Below, one piece after another: positions 19,401 to 27,810 of a stretch of DNA of 64,000 nucleotides. The stretch lies in the NCBI GenBank assembly GCA_003138485.1, contig PLGF01000083.1:33163-97162 (forward strand). Reading direction: 5' to 3'. The notes under the pieces were generated by a model. It had not been told where the DNA came from. It worked only from the letters and a program-made list of their open reading frames with translations, and searched no databases. Source of the DNA: Verrucomicrobiales bacterium (GTDB lineage Bacteria > Verrucomicrobiota > Verrucomicrobiia > Limisphaerales > Palsa-1400). How positions within the stretch are numbered: position 1 is the first letter of the stretch; each line of letters begins with the position of its first letter. The position numbers were made by a program, and so were the translations under genes.

Positions 19401-22400
19401 ATAGATATGCACCTTTATGGGCACCGTTGTGTTGCCGCTGCTGAAACTCGCCGTGCCAAACACGGCCTGATAATCCCCCGATGATGACCCCGTTGACACC
19501 GCGGTGCCGTTTGTCGTGGTCCAATAGGCCGTCGCATCGCCGGTGTTCCCGTTGGTCCGCGTGACTGTGACATAAAGGTCGCCATTGGTGTCCAGCGTGA
19601 CGTAGTTGGTCAAGGCGAAACCCACCACGCCCTTGGGATAGTTGTCGTTGACAATCTCCAGCCCCGCCGAATACTGGCCCAAGGCCGGCAGGGTGGGAAC
19701 CGTTGCCCCTCCCAGAGTAAGGAGGCCGGTGGAATTGAGATTCAGCAGCGAAAGGCCGGCGAACAGGTTCACCCCCGGCGCGATTGACGTGTTGTTATTG
19801 ATCTTCAACCACAGGTCGGCATCGCCAGAGTCGGGAAACGCGGGCTGAATGGTGTAATTGTATCCCCAGTAGCCGTCACTTTGCCGCCAGCCGTATTCAA
19901 GGCCCCCGCCACCAATGATAACGCTCCAAAGCTGCCAAATATCGATGTATTCCGCGGAAGGGGTGGCCAAACCGAAGTCCGCCTGCGTGGCGCCCCCTTG
20001 AATCGTGTTGGTCCCCAGCGTGACCGCCGCCGGACCGAGGCTTCCATTGGTCCGATCCAACCCGACGTAGAGCTTGCCCGCGGTATCATCCACCGTGTAG
20101 GGATTGAGGGTCAAAGTGATGTTTCCCGGGCAATTCCCAGTCCCGCCCTGCGGCTCCGGCCCCGTGTTCGACGCGGTAATCACGCGCGCCATATTCAGAC
20201 GAATTCTGACGTCATCCCGCGTAAAACCGCCTCCGATGCGAACGAAGCTGCCGCCGATAAGGAGGTTGCCCGTGGAGTCGAGGGCCATGGCGTTGATATA
20301 ATTTCTTTGATTGTTCTCAGCGGGCGCGTCGTTGGGATTGACCGCCCAGGTATTATAGTAATGATTGATAAGGCCGGCATATTGATTGTAGGCCGTGTCC
20401 ATGAAGTAGGTGTCCAGCCAGCCGTTGGGGAACAGGCGCGCCATTCCCACCCTGCGAACCGTGTTGAAGACTGTAAACTGGCCGCCAATATCGATGTTGC
20501 CGGTCGGTTCGATCAAGACTGAATAGATGATGTCGTTGGCGCCTATTCCGGGATCGAATGTGGTATCCAGCGCGCCGCTGGAAGTGATCCGGGCGATTGA
20601 ACCGCGGGTAATCAAGTTGTAATTCTGGAACGCCCCTGCCAGGATGATTGAATTGTTATTCGGCTGCACGGCCAGACTATAGACGCTCTTGTCGGCCGCA
20701 AAGCCCGGATTGAACGAGGTGTCCAACGCGCCGCTCGGCAAAAGCCGCCCGATATGGCTCCAGTTGGTGCCGTTGACGTAAAGGAAGTCCCCGCCCAGCA
20801 CGATGTTGCCCTGGGAATCCAGCGCCACCGCCCGCACCTGCTGATCCGTTCCCATGCCTGGAATCGTGCCTGAACTGGGCAGAAAGCTTGTATCCAGCGC
20901 CCCGTTGGTCATCAGCCGCGCGATATTGGCGCAGTTGGTCGTGTTGAAAGAGGAGAAATTCCCGCCCACAACGATATTTCCATTGGCGTCAAGAGCCAGC
21001 GCCAGCACCGTGCCGTAATAGTTAAAACCCGAGTGGGTCACGAAATTGGTGTCCAGCGTCCCGTTGGGGTTCAAGCGCGCGATATGCCCGGCCACGGTGC
21101 CGTTGACAGAGGTGAAATCGCCGCCGATGTAAATCCGGCTCAGCGAGTCAATCGCAATGGCCCTGACGGCGCCATTCGGACCGCTGCCAAGGCCGTTTGC
21201 AAATCCGAAATCCATCTGCCCATTCGCTACAAGGCGCGCGAGGTAATTGATCGGGGTGGAATTGTAGGAGGTAAAGTCTCCGCCGATCACTGCCTGCCCG
21301 TTGGCCTGCACAGCCATCGCATGCACCGGCGCGCTTGCTCCCGGCAGCGGATTATACGGCGGATAGGAGGCTGCCGCCGAATCGACGTTCCAAGTCCGAT
21401 CTGCGGAGCCTGCGGCCTGCTGTCCAGGGTCCGCGCTGTCGAAGTTCAGGGTGACATTGGCTTTGCTGATATTGCCGAGCACCACCGGCACCGTCGAACC
21501 CGCATTGGCTGAAATGTCGGCTGGAGAAAAGAACAACTGCACGTAAAGGTCCGAATCGAATTCAACCGCGCCGTTATTAGTGACCGGGATGATAATCGGC
21601 TCCGGGAGCCCATAATTCTGTGGGAACATGATTGTGCCATAAAGACCGCCGTTCTGAGGGTTCAACGCAGTTGAGAGTCCGGGGGGGTTCCCCCAGTTGT
21701 TGTTGTAGGGCAGGCAGAAGTCCCAGTCATTGGGGTTGCTGCCATTAAAGGGCAGGGCATAGTCGGAGCCGGCCACCGTTGTGAAGTCGTTGTTATCAAT
21801 TGGCTGGTTTGGGTTGGCTTCGCCATCTATGACGTAGGACACCTGCATGGCCTGGCCGCCCTCCGGTTCGCGGTAAACATAAAGGGTCACATAACCATCA
21901 TTCACACTTCTGTCGGCGCGGAATGTCGCCCGTTCGAAGTTCATCACGACATAACTGCCATAGGCGAGATTCGTGGAGGTGGGCGGGCCGGCGCTGTAAA
22001 AGTTCTCCACGTTCATCGTCGCGGTTCCAAGAGTGCGCGAAATGGTGGGCGGGACAATGTCCAGACTCTCCAGCGGGTCCAGCAGCGTGGGATTGCCGTA
22101 GGGGTCCACCTGGCCGGGCACGTTGGTCAAGATCAACTCGACCAGCGCGTTGACTCCATAATACAGGTAGTTTCCGTTCGCGTCCGGATAATCCGGCCCC
22201 CCGACGCCCCCGATCCCCAAAGTCCCGCTGCCGCTGCTTCCAAGGTCCTGAGGCAGGTTCAGATAAACATCCTGGTTCATCTGGTAATCATCGAACGTCA
22301 CATTGGTGGAGTCCGTCGATTCGTAGTCCACTCCGTCCCGCGCCGAGGGCGTCATCTCGTTAACTATGTTTGTCAGGCAGAAGTAAACCACCTGCGTCGT

Positions 22401-23513
22401 CGTCACATTCGTGACGGTTCCGGAGTTGGTGACCGAGACGGGCGGGTTGACGACGTTGCCCATACATGGCCAATTGGTGAAAAAATTCGTTACGTTAAAG
22501 ACCCCGTTCGAGCCACTCATGTCGGTCATCTGAACACCGGTGCTGGCATTGGAAACCACCATCAGCGAGTTTGTAAAATCGCCGTAGTTCGTCACATAAT
22601 AACGCACCCCCAAGAGCACGTCTTCGATCCGTTGCAAGAAAGCCGTGTTGGTATAGTAACTATTGGTGTAGCTCGTTTCCGTCAGACTGCCGTTTGCGTT
22701 CATGGTGTAGTTGGTCAGGAACACGTTGCTGCCGGTGACATTGGTCTCGAAGAAGTTTTGATAGAATGTATTGGTTACAATCAGCCTCAGTTCGCACCGT
22801 CCGCTGGAGCCGCCGACCCGCGTGATGGTAATGCGGGCGTTGGCATCACCCGCCTGATTGTGAAGGCTCGGGCTGATGTTGCCGTTCATCTCCGCCAGTA
22901 TCTCATCGTCATACTCGCCCATCGGAAAGGTGGCGGCGGTAAACTGGAACGTGCCGCCCACCACGCTGGGCGCCCAATTCAATGCAATGTCCCCCTGCGC
23001 GTTGGTTCCATCCGCGGACGCACCGTCCTCTTGAATGAAATAGAGCGTTCCTTGCGTCGCCTGGAAATCGACGCGGCTGGTCACGCCCCCGCTGGGATCC
23101 TCCTCATTGGAGGCAACCTTTGTCAGATTTGCAAACGACTGGATGGTGCCAGCCCTCAGACGGTAAACCGCCAGGACCGTGGGCAAGGCGTAGCCGGAAT
23201 TCGGATCGACGCTGCCCCGGGTGTTGAAATCGATCGTGGTGGTGATGGGAGCGGTCCAGGCATACCAGATGCTCGACTGCGCGGGGTTGCCCGCAACCGG
23301 GACCGGTTCCCCCGGTTCGGCGGTGGCGCTGAGGTTGGTGCCAAGGACCGTGCCGGAAATGCCGATGATGCCCTGGGCGTTGGCAAAATCGTCATTGAGC
23401 GGGGCCGGTTGCGCCTGGCTCTGGAACGCGATGCCGGCACATAGAGCCGCGGCCCAAAGCAGGCTGGACACCCGGCCCAACTTCCTCAAAAGTTCTGGTT
23501 GCACTGTTAACAT
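13437..23513 (-). CDS. Giant secreted protein with delta-60, Calx-beta, P-domain and DUF11 repeats
   Basis: This is a 3358-residue exported protein. The start at 23513 (MLTVQPELL) gives a good signal peptide ending near FQSQAQ; an earlier in-frame start would overlap the upstream gene. Two blocks of delta-60 repeats, each unit like LDSQGNIVLGGDF...ARLNPDGTLDTNF, lie near residues 730-1095 and 1685-2050. They would fold as propellers. Calx-beta domains fill about 1240-1680 and 2055-2740, with the recurrent pattern VTRTNGxxGxxxVxFxTxxGTA followed by GVxYxxxxGTLTFxPG. Near 2880-3040 is a P-domain (HSYPSDVDILLEGP), then DUF11 repeats to about 3290 and a C-terminal phrase ending FYRLKAPLP. Calx-beta domains bind calcium in other proteins, so calcium-dependent adhesion is a reasonable inference. 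No enzyme motif was seen. Confidence 0.9.
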   Translation of the reverse strand: MLTVQPELLRKLGRVSSLLWAAALCAGIAFQSQAQPAPLNDDFANAQGIIGISGTVLGTNLSATAEPGEPVPVAGNPAQSSIWYAWTAPITTTIDFNTRGSVDPNSGYALPTVLAVYRLRAGTIQSFANLTKVASNEEDPSGGVTSRVDFQATQGTLYFIQEDGASADGTNAQGDIALNWAPSVVGGTFQFTAATFPMGEYDDEILAEMNGNISPSLHNQAGDANARITITRVGGSSGRCELRLIVTNTFYQNFFETNVTGSNVFLTNYTMNANGSLTETSYTNSYYTNTAFLQRIEDVLLGVRYYVTNYGDFTNSLMVVSNASTGVQMTDMSGSNGVFNVTNFFTNWPCMGNVVNPPVSVTNSGTVTNVTTTQVVYFCLTNIVNEMTPSARDGVDYESTDSTNVTFDDYQMNQDVYLNLPQDLGSSGSGTLGIGGVGGPDYPDANGNYLYYGVNALVELILTNVPGQVDPYGNPTLLDPLESLDIVPPTISRTLGTATMNVENFYSAGPPTSTNLAYGSYVVMNFERATFRADRSVNDGYVTLYVYREPEGGQAMQVSYVIDGEANPNQPIDNNDFTTVAGSDYALPFNGSNPNDWDFCLPYNNNWGNPPGLSTALNPQNGGLYGTIMFPQNYGLPEPIIIPVTNNGAVEFDSDLYVQLFFSPADISANAGSTVPVVLGNISKANVTLNFDSADPGQQAAGSADRTWNVDSAAASYPPYNPLPGASAPVHAMAVQANGQAVIGGDFTSYNSTPINYLARLVANGQMDFGFANGLGSGPNGAVRAIAIDSLSRIYIGGDFTSVNGTVAGHIARLNPNGTLDTNFVTHSGFNYYGTVLALALDANGNIVVGGNFSSFNTTNCANIARLMTNGALDTSFLPSSGTIPGMGTDQQVRAVALDSQGNIVLGGDFLYVNGTNWSHIGRLLPSGALDTSFNPGFAADKSVYSLAVQPNNNSIILAGAFQNYNLITRGSIARITSSGALDTTFDPGIGANDIIYSVLIEPTGNIDIGGQFTVFNTVRRVGMARLFPNGWLDTYFMDTAYNQYAGLINHYYNTWAVNPNDAPAENNQRNYINAMALDSTGNLLIGGSFVRIGGGFTRDDVRIRLNMARVITASNTGPEPQGGTGNCPGNITLTLNPYTVDDTAGKLYVGLDRTNGSLGPAAVTLGTNTIQGGATQADFGLATPSAEYIDIWQLWSVIIGGGGLEYGWRQSDGYWGYNYTIQPAFPDSGDADLWLKINNNTSIAPGVNLFAGLSLLNLNSTGLLTLGGATVPTLPALGQYSAGLEIVNDNYPKGVVGFALTNYVTLDTNGDLYVTVTRTNGNTGDATAYWTTTNGTAVSTGSSSGDYQAVFGTASFSSGNTTVPIKVHIYGKSTLVPTKYFGILITNVTGAALDTNVPPQVYSSTTVQIIDGLFQPGHLEFSSPSYTALKGSPATVTVNRLGGAKGQLDVYCAAANGTAINGVNYSGVTNLLAFADGSVTPQTMTFPTLQDHVVDGNTTFKVFLYGATNLGVTSTVSNNEILAYPSNATVTIQEINSFGTFNFSVSNFNVMQNASQALITVVRTSGTVGSASVNFATLNGTNAQPPFAAALAGTNYGAASGVLTFAPGVSSQSFVVPIYYTPNETVVTNRIVNLVLFGGSPAAISNQFPRTATLTILDNQLVFSPAGSVDQTTASGIGFNNYVLSLALQADGDLLAGGNFTFYNQYPIDYVARLNTDASRDSTFLVNQAGANGLVNQVLSQVPAGGQTNGNIMLAGGFSQVDQVNRAGIARLNPDGSLDTTFNPGAGADNAVYAVAQQFLPGATTNVPNLAYYVIGGSFENYDGYPAPGVGRLTATGAVDPNFNPQAGIGGSNAAVRAVAIDANNRILLGGDFTIFNNQPHHHLVRLNVDGSLDSSFQAFDGVASDINGSVRALLIQPDGQILIGGSFTNVSGSNYNCVARLNTDGSVDTSFNVGAGCDNLVLAIALDSQNRILLGGEFARASGVTRNGITRLNPDGTVDPTINFGYGANGYVDTIVIQENDEINVGGGFTTFDGLPENNFVRLYGGAISGDGSIEFGQAVYGVLENATNAYISIQRIGGEGTAAQPVVSAVFSTSDGTGINGRDYIGTTNTILFPLGETFETVAIPLINNPIVAGDVMVNLNLTNSTYATIGPLTAAELIITNVNTALAFSGSSYRQSADAPGGSAVIPIVRQGNPNNTVAVTVYTGANGTATPNVNYTPITNTLIFYPGVLTNYFLVPILDSPTTFSDTTVDLEMTGVSNAIVGSPGSAVLTIGAVINAPGTLMFSTTTYTVLEGNTNAIITIVRTNGTHGSVEVTFSTTNGTATAGVNYGSVSTVVKFADTVDSQTVSIPIYQLAGAGPNTTVLLNLSNPTGGAAIGGAAQETLTILNDIPNFCFGSATYFVNEGAGSVTLWVQRNGDTNDTVSVDYSTFSPANASDTNGYAVTNVDYVYTSNTLTFGPGQLLQSVPITILQGKTVNGLEIFQVLLENPKILLPTPATNIQIGSPGVTTVGIICDVTGFAFATNAYFVGENGSNIVITVNRVNPSTGPVSVQFATSDGTAINGVDYAATGGVLNFLDGQPSSSFVVPILNPNLVENSKTFNIALFAPSANSSLLSPSNTVVTITNTYTGLSFGASSFTVSECSEGAAIPVVRTGQTNNTVSVNYATHDGSGLAGTNYFATNGTLTFTPGQTVQTFNVPVINNHVIGPNHTVELALSDPIGAQVLNPSTALLTIQECNGAYIVASGTAFQGGTIRPNTRVIYPNDTVTIAFGLRDIAGNGTTNLVATLLATNGISNVSPLSNSYGALALNGPTAARSFKFTAIGTNGQNVAAVLALQDGTANLGMVAFGFTLGDVTTTFTNLESIIIPEIGRATNAFPPDYGYPSVIAATGVPPGILDGVTVTISNFTHSYPSDVDILLEGPGSQSSVLMSKCGSGYSVTNITLTFSEAASNTLVPVNGRIGSGTYGPTANPGNIMAQLPGPVEGIAEAPLAPYSPNLNTFFATPANGQWLLWVVDTVPFNSGEISNGWILNLSTGIPVEADSDLWVSVLTTSDLTLSNQFAGTITVTNYGPAPATDVVITEPIPPGVAYVSNGCNCGVVANGVISFTLPTLAVNAGAAFTSYFMPTNLGYITNVVTALADQQDPNTNNVATNISVIGPPSADLGLTMTASPSLVTLGGDVTYVITVTNGGPSQAASVTVTDVLPPGFLYVTNYPSAGVTNNNGTITWAVGTLNPAASGGTAPALQIVAAPSVAGIWLNSASVSSAVFDPFKLNNFAAAKVEVDAVSITINTAGASNWLVWPTNYVLQGASNLPPQGTWISITNPAPPVVNGQYNYPLVGTNGSHYFYRLKAPLP

Positions 23514-23550
23514 ATCATCAAAAGTTGATTGCTCGCGCGGACGTTTCCCG

Positions 23551-26500
23551 TTACTGGCTCTGCAACAGGACGCTGCCGCTGTCATTCGTGCCGGCGCCAC
23601 CAAGGAAATAGCCGCGCGCGTTGCCCGTGTTCTGCAAGAGCACGCCCGACATCTTCACCCGCTCGCCGGTGTTGGTATTGACCACCAGCCGGCCGCTGAA
23701 AGTTCCCGCCGCCGCCTGGACGCGCAATGTCACCACCGCGGACGTGTAGCTCAGGCTCTTGTCCAAAGTGACGGAGTTGCTTATCTGCGGCACACCCGCG
23801 CCGCTTGCGATCACGACCGGGCTGGCCAGTTGGAGCGGCGCATTGGGTTCATAGGGAGACCCCAGCAAACTGAGGGCGTTGGTGAAGACTGTGCCGCCGT
23901 AATAGCGGGCCTTGTTGGTTCCCTTGCTCCAGGTCACGTCGGTGGATGCCAGCCCGTCGCCGCTCACATTCACCCAGCCCATAATCAAATCGTTCCCAGC
24001 GGCTACGTAGCCGTAGAACGGCCACCGGCCGGATTTGGAGACGGGAACCGACTGGCTGAACGTGGTTCCATCCGCCAACCCGCCGATTGCGGACAACAGT
24101 CCCAACTTGCCCACCGTTGCCGTGACATAGCTGTCACCGGCGAACACTCCTGGCACGTCGCTGACCCACGGCAGCGACCCGGTGTATTTCATGGCAAAGG
24201 GCGAGGTGTCCTTGGCCGTCCAGACCGGGCTTAAGTCGGCCCACAACTGCGCGTCCGACGCGGCCGGCACATCGCCCGTAATCGCGTTAGTCTTGCCAGT
24301 CATATCGAGATGAAGATTCACCGTCAGCGGCGACCGCTTGCCATCCTTGGCAATGACCTGGTCCACGCCGTTGGTGGGGAACTTGTGGCTGAACCTGTAG
24401 GTCTGCGGTCCCATGGCCAACCGGCCCGAATAAGCGCCGCTGCGGCTTAATGCAAGGGTGATGAAACCCGAATTGGCCGGGTCGAACTGGTTGGTGGGGT
24501 AAAACAAGCCGTTATAGAGGCCTTGCAAGGGGAAGAAGGGCTGTTCCACGAAATTAGCCACAACCTCAGTGTCCCCCTCCAGCTTGAATTTCAAAACGGC
24601 GCCGTTGGAACTGATAACGTCGCTCCCGCTCAACCCCCATCCGGCGAAGTTCCACCCGTTGGACGCCACGGCGGTGAGCGTGTACGTCTTGCCCAAGGCC
24701 AATTGGCTCGATTTGACAACGGGGGAGACTCTTCCCGCCCCGTTGACGGTAATACTCGCCATCGCCAGATTAGTGCCGGAGCGGCTGATTAAGAAGGCGC
24801 TTTCCGTCGCCTCCTGACCCGGGCAGTCGAGATAAATGGCTGAATTGGTGGGGTTGTTCAAGACATAAGGCTGCCTATCGTAATTGGGCGGGAAGCCCGG
24901 GAAAAAGGAAATATCCGGGCTGGTGGCCAGGGCCGCGTTCATCAGGCAGACTTGGCTGCTGTTCTTGTAAGGAACGGCCTGGGTGCTGTTCGGCCCGGCA
25001 AAATCGGGCACCCACACCAATCGGTTGGAATACGCAAACTGCAGCTTGAAAGGGTCTATGTTCGAGTCCGCGAAATAGATCGTCAAATTGGAATCTATCA
25101 GCAATCCACTCTGGAAATCGGTGTTAAACAGCGAGTTGGTGTCAAAGTCCAAATAGTCAACATACATCCCATTCTTGGCCCCGGCCCCGGTGAAACGAAG
25201 CGTCGCGTTGGTGGATTGCAGCGACAATGTCAGATGACCGATCACCACGTTGTTGACAAACCCTGCCGCTTTGGCGCCCATGTCCGTTCCCGCCCAGACA
25301 TGGTCCACCACCGAAAGCCCTTCGGCGATCGTCACGATCTCGGTCCCAAAGAGGTCCCCGGTGGCCGGCTTCTGGAGCAGGGTGAACCCGTCGGTCGTCT
25401 CCCAATAATTCACCAGGGGCGTGTTGGTGCTGGGTGCCCCCGAAACAAGATCGGTCAACTCCCCGGTCGCGTCCGTGTCCAGAATTAACGCGCCTGACCC
25501 GCTGGCGCCAGCGTAGATGGTCGATCCGCTCACCTGGATCGCATGGGCCGACAGAGTGATGGTGGAATAGGCTTCCATAATGCCGGGCGCCTGCCGGCCC
25601 ATGTCCAACGCGCCGGCTTCAACGAGAATCGCTCCCTCGTCGCCATACAACAAACCGTCATTTTCAAACGACGCGCAATCGAACATCAGAACCGCGCCTT
25701 CGACCAGGCCAAGATTGGTCACGCTATTAACGGTGTACTTGCGGCCCGCCGGGCCGGTAGTTCCTTTATCCTGGTCGTAGCCGATGTCAAACTCGTTGTC
25801 CACCTCCACGATGGCATTGCTATTAATAAGAAGGGATTTCAATTCCGGCAGGTTCGCCTGCGTCAACGACCCCGCGTTTTCGGTGAAGACGTTGGTGCCG
25901 TTGAGCGTGAGATTGGTGGCGGTGATGAGCACGCTGTTGAGGACGCGTAGATTGTCCTGCACCACGACGTTGGTCGCGCGCAAGGCCAGGTTTAGCGCCG
26001 TCGATTGGTATGTCCCCCGCAAATCCTGGTTCACAACCAGAATATGATAATACCAGTTGTTGGTCACGCTGAAAGCGGCATTGGTGTTTCCCTTGTTGTC
26101 GTTGGTCTGGGTGTTCGACCATGTCGCGCTCCAGGCCGCAATGTCACCGCGCAGCCGGTGAAACGCGGCGGGAAACACGTTGGAGACAAGGAGCGACTTG
26201 TTGGTGCGAGACCCCAGGGAGCTGTTGAAGTTGCCCCATTCGGAACCGTACGTAGCGCCGACCAGGTTGGTGGCGTTGAGCGTGACGACGCCTTCGGCTT
26301 GGATACGGGTGTTGGCCAGTTTCAACGTGTGGGCGTTAATCTCCACCCGACCCGCCTCATTGGTCGGGTCGGGAAGGTCCACCTCGGCCGATCCAAGCGT
26401 GTCAGACGTCGCGGGATCCAGCCCGCCCAACACTTCGGGGTCCCGTCCCACTTGGACGGCATAGGCGGCGGCGTAAATGTTCGGCTTTTGATTGGCAAAC

Positions 26501-27795
26501 TCAAACGGCACATAGAACTTGGTCGTGTCCAATATCGCATTTGCCTGGTAGGCCTGCGGGTCTTGTATGGCATCATCCCATTCCAGAGGCATGGTAGTGG
26601 TGATATCAAAGCTGTTGGGCCGGCCATAGCCATTGGCATAGGCCGCATTGATGGCCAGTTGAGACGAGCTCAGTTCCCCCCCGCTGTCCAGCAGATAGAT
26701 CGAGTTGGAAACCGTCGTCTCCGTTGACAGATCCACCACCTGTTCGGTGAACTGCACGATTTCGCCAACCCCCACCTGCGTGGGCGGCACCAGACTAGCT
26801 GCTGCCTGCACCTGCGGCTCGGGTGGGTAGAACAAGACATTGGCGGAGATGTTGGGATCATTGAAGTTGGTGTTAACCAACACCACGGTGTAATAAAAAT
26901 TCGTCGCATTTGGGACATTTGGGACGCCTGTTTGGCTGGTTGAGACGTAGGCGGTCATGTTCGCCAGTGAGCCTTCGAAAAGCCCCGTCAGACCCAGTCC
27001 GGTCACCACACCCGTTCCGCCCCCCCCCGCACTCACCACGGTCGTCCCCGCACCGTTTCCCCGCAAATTCAAAGTGGGAGTGGGACTGAGATACCAGGAG
27101 CCGGCGCTCACATCCTGCTGGAAACCGTTGGTCACGCCCCAAACGAGATCATAGACGGTCGGCGGATTCACAAAATACTCGCTTGTTGACGTGTCAACAA
27201 AACTATCCAACTCATAAGTTCCGCCGCCGCCCGTCGTGTTGTACTCGGTGAGCACGTAGGAGTCCGAGGGATATCCCGCCCCCACGAAACCGCCGGACAG
27301 GTCCACATTGTTTCCCGTCAATTGCAACAACCCCGCCTGGCCCACGAGCAGGGAGCCTGAGCTGACAATATTGGTGGCATTGACCGTAATGCTCGATCCC
27401 AACGGACCACTTTCCGGGGGGAACTGTTCGAAGGCGGTGCCGGCTGTGTTCTCAACGTATTCAGGCACCGCCGGTTCGTCGATTACGACTATCGAGCCGG
27501 TGTTATAGAAAGTTGCGGCGCTGTGCTGGGTGGTGGCGGTGGTCGTGTTAAAGGCAAATCCAGGTTCGCCGAGCATAGTGCCCTGGTTGGTCCAATACAG
27601 CGTGTCCCGGGTGATGAAAGGCAGGAGGCCCGTACCAGCTTCGAACGTAGCTCCGATCCCATTGTCGAAGATCACGGCATCGATATTGGACACCGACGAA
27701 ACGATTCCCATGTTGACGTAAATCGGCGACGGGTTCGCCGCCAGAACAGCGGGCAACGCCAAACTGAGAATTGCTATGCGAAGAAAATGTTTCAT
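23551..27795 (-). CDS. Large secreted protein with a divergent InlB-like B-repeat
   Basis: This 1414-residue protein starts with a clear signal peptide (MKHFLRIAILSLALPAVLA). Most of it is Asn/Thr-rich sequence with many short repeated turns (LNATNLVG, LTATNLTLNGTN) suggesting a beta-helix or stacked beta fold like those of surface passenger domains. Near residues 1010-1090 is a divergent InlB B-repeat: YTLTAVASNGWNFAGWG followed by VVANFVE. After it comes a C-terminal module beginning LQGLYNGLFYPTNQFDPAN, which in other verrucomicrobial proteins often follows such repeats. No catalytic motif is visible. It sits 37 bases before the delta-60 giant and 15 bases after the next gene upstream, so a shared transcript is likely. 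A surface or adhesion role is inferred. Confidence 0.8.
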   Translation of the reverse strand: MKHFLRIAILSLALPAVLAANPSPIYVNMGIVSSVSNIDAVIFDNGIGATFEAGTGLLPFITRDTLYWTNQGTMLGEPGFAFNTTTATTQHSAATFYNTGSIVVIDEPAVPEYVENTAGTAFEQFPPESGPLGSSITVNATNIVSSGSLLVGQAGLLQLTGNNVDLSGGFVGAGYPSDSYVLTEYNTTGGGGTYELDSFVDTSTSEYFVNPPTVYDLVWGVTNGFQQDVSAGSWYLSPTPTLNLRGNGAGTTVVSAGGGGTGVVTGLGLTGLFEGSLANMTAYVSTSQTGVPNVPNATNFYYTVVLVNTNFNDPNISANVLFYPPEPQVQAAASLVPPTQVGVGEIVQFTEQVVDLSTETTVSNSIYLLDSGGELSSSQLAINAAYANGYGRPNSFDITTTMPLEWDDAIQDPQAYQANAILDTTKFYVPFEFANQKPNIYAAAYAVQVGRDPEVLGGLDPATSDTLGSAEVDLPDPTNEAGRVEINAHTLKLANTRIQAEGVVTLNATNLVGATYGSEWGNFNSSLGSRTNKSLLVSNVFPAAFHRLRGDIAAWSATWSNTQTNDNKGNTNAAFSVTNNWYYHILVVNQDLRGTYQSTALNLALRATNVVVQDNLRVLNSVLITATNLTLNGTNVFTENAGSLTQANLPELKSLLINSNAIVEVDNEFDIGYDQDKGTTGPAGRKYTVNSVTNLGLVEGAVLMFDCASFENDGLLYGDEGAILVEAGALDMGRQAPGIMEAYSTITLSAHAIQVSGSTIYAGASGSGALILDTDATGELTDLVSGAPSTNTPLVNYWETTDGFTLLQKPATGDLFGTEIVTIAEGLSVVDHVWAGTDMGAKAAGFVNNVVIGHLTLSLQSTNATLRFTGAGAKNGMYVDYLDFDTNSLFNTDFQSGLLIDSNLTIYFADSNIDPFKLQFAYSNRLVWVPDFAGPNSTQAVPYKNSSQVCLMNAALATSPDISFFPGFPPNYDRQPYVLNNPTNSAIYLDCPGQEATESAFLISRSGTNLAMASITVNGAGRVSPVVKSSQLALGKTYTLTAVASNGWNFAGWGLSGSDVISSNGAVLKFKLEGDTEVVANFVEQPFFPLQGLYNGLFYPTNQFDPANSGFITLALSRSGAYSGRLAMGPQTYRFSHKFPTNGVDQVIAKDGKRSPLTVNLHLDMTGKTNAITGDVPAASDAQLWADLSPVWTAKDTSPFAMKYTGSLPWVSDVPGVFAGDSYVTATVGKLGLLSAIGGLADGTTFSQSVPVSKSGRWPFYGYVAAGNDLIMGWVNVSGDGLASTDVTWSKGTNKARYYGGTVFTNALSLLGSPYEPNAPLQLASPVVIASGAGVPQISNSVTLDKSLSYTSAVVTLRVQAAAGTFSGRLVVNTNTGERVKMSGVLLQNTGNARGYFLGGAGTNDSGSVLLQSQ

Positions 27796-27810
27796 ATCGT
27801 TGGATGGATT

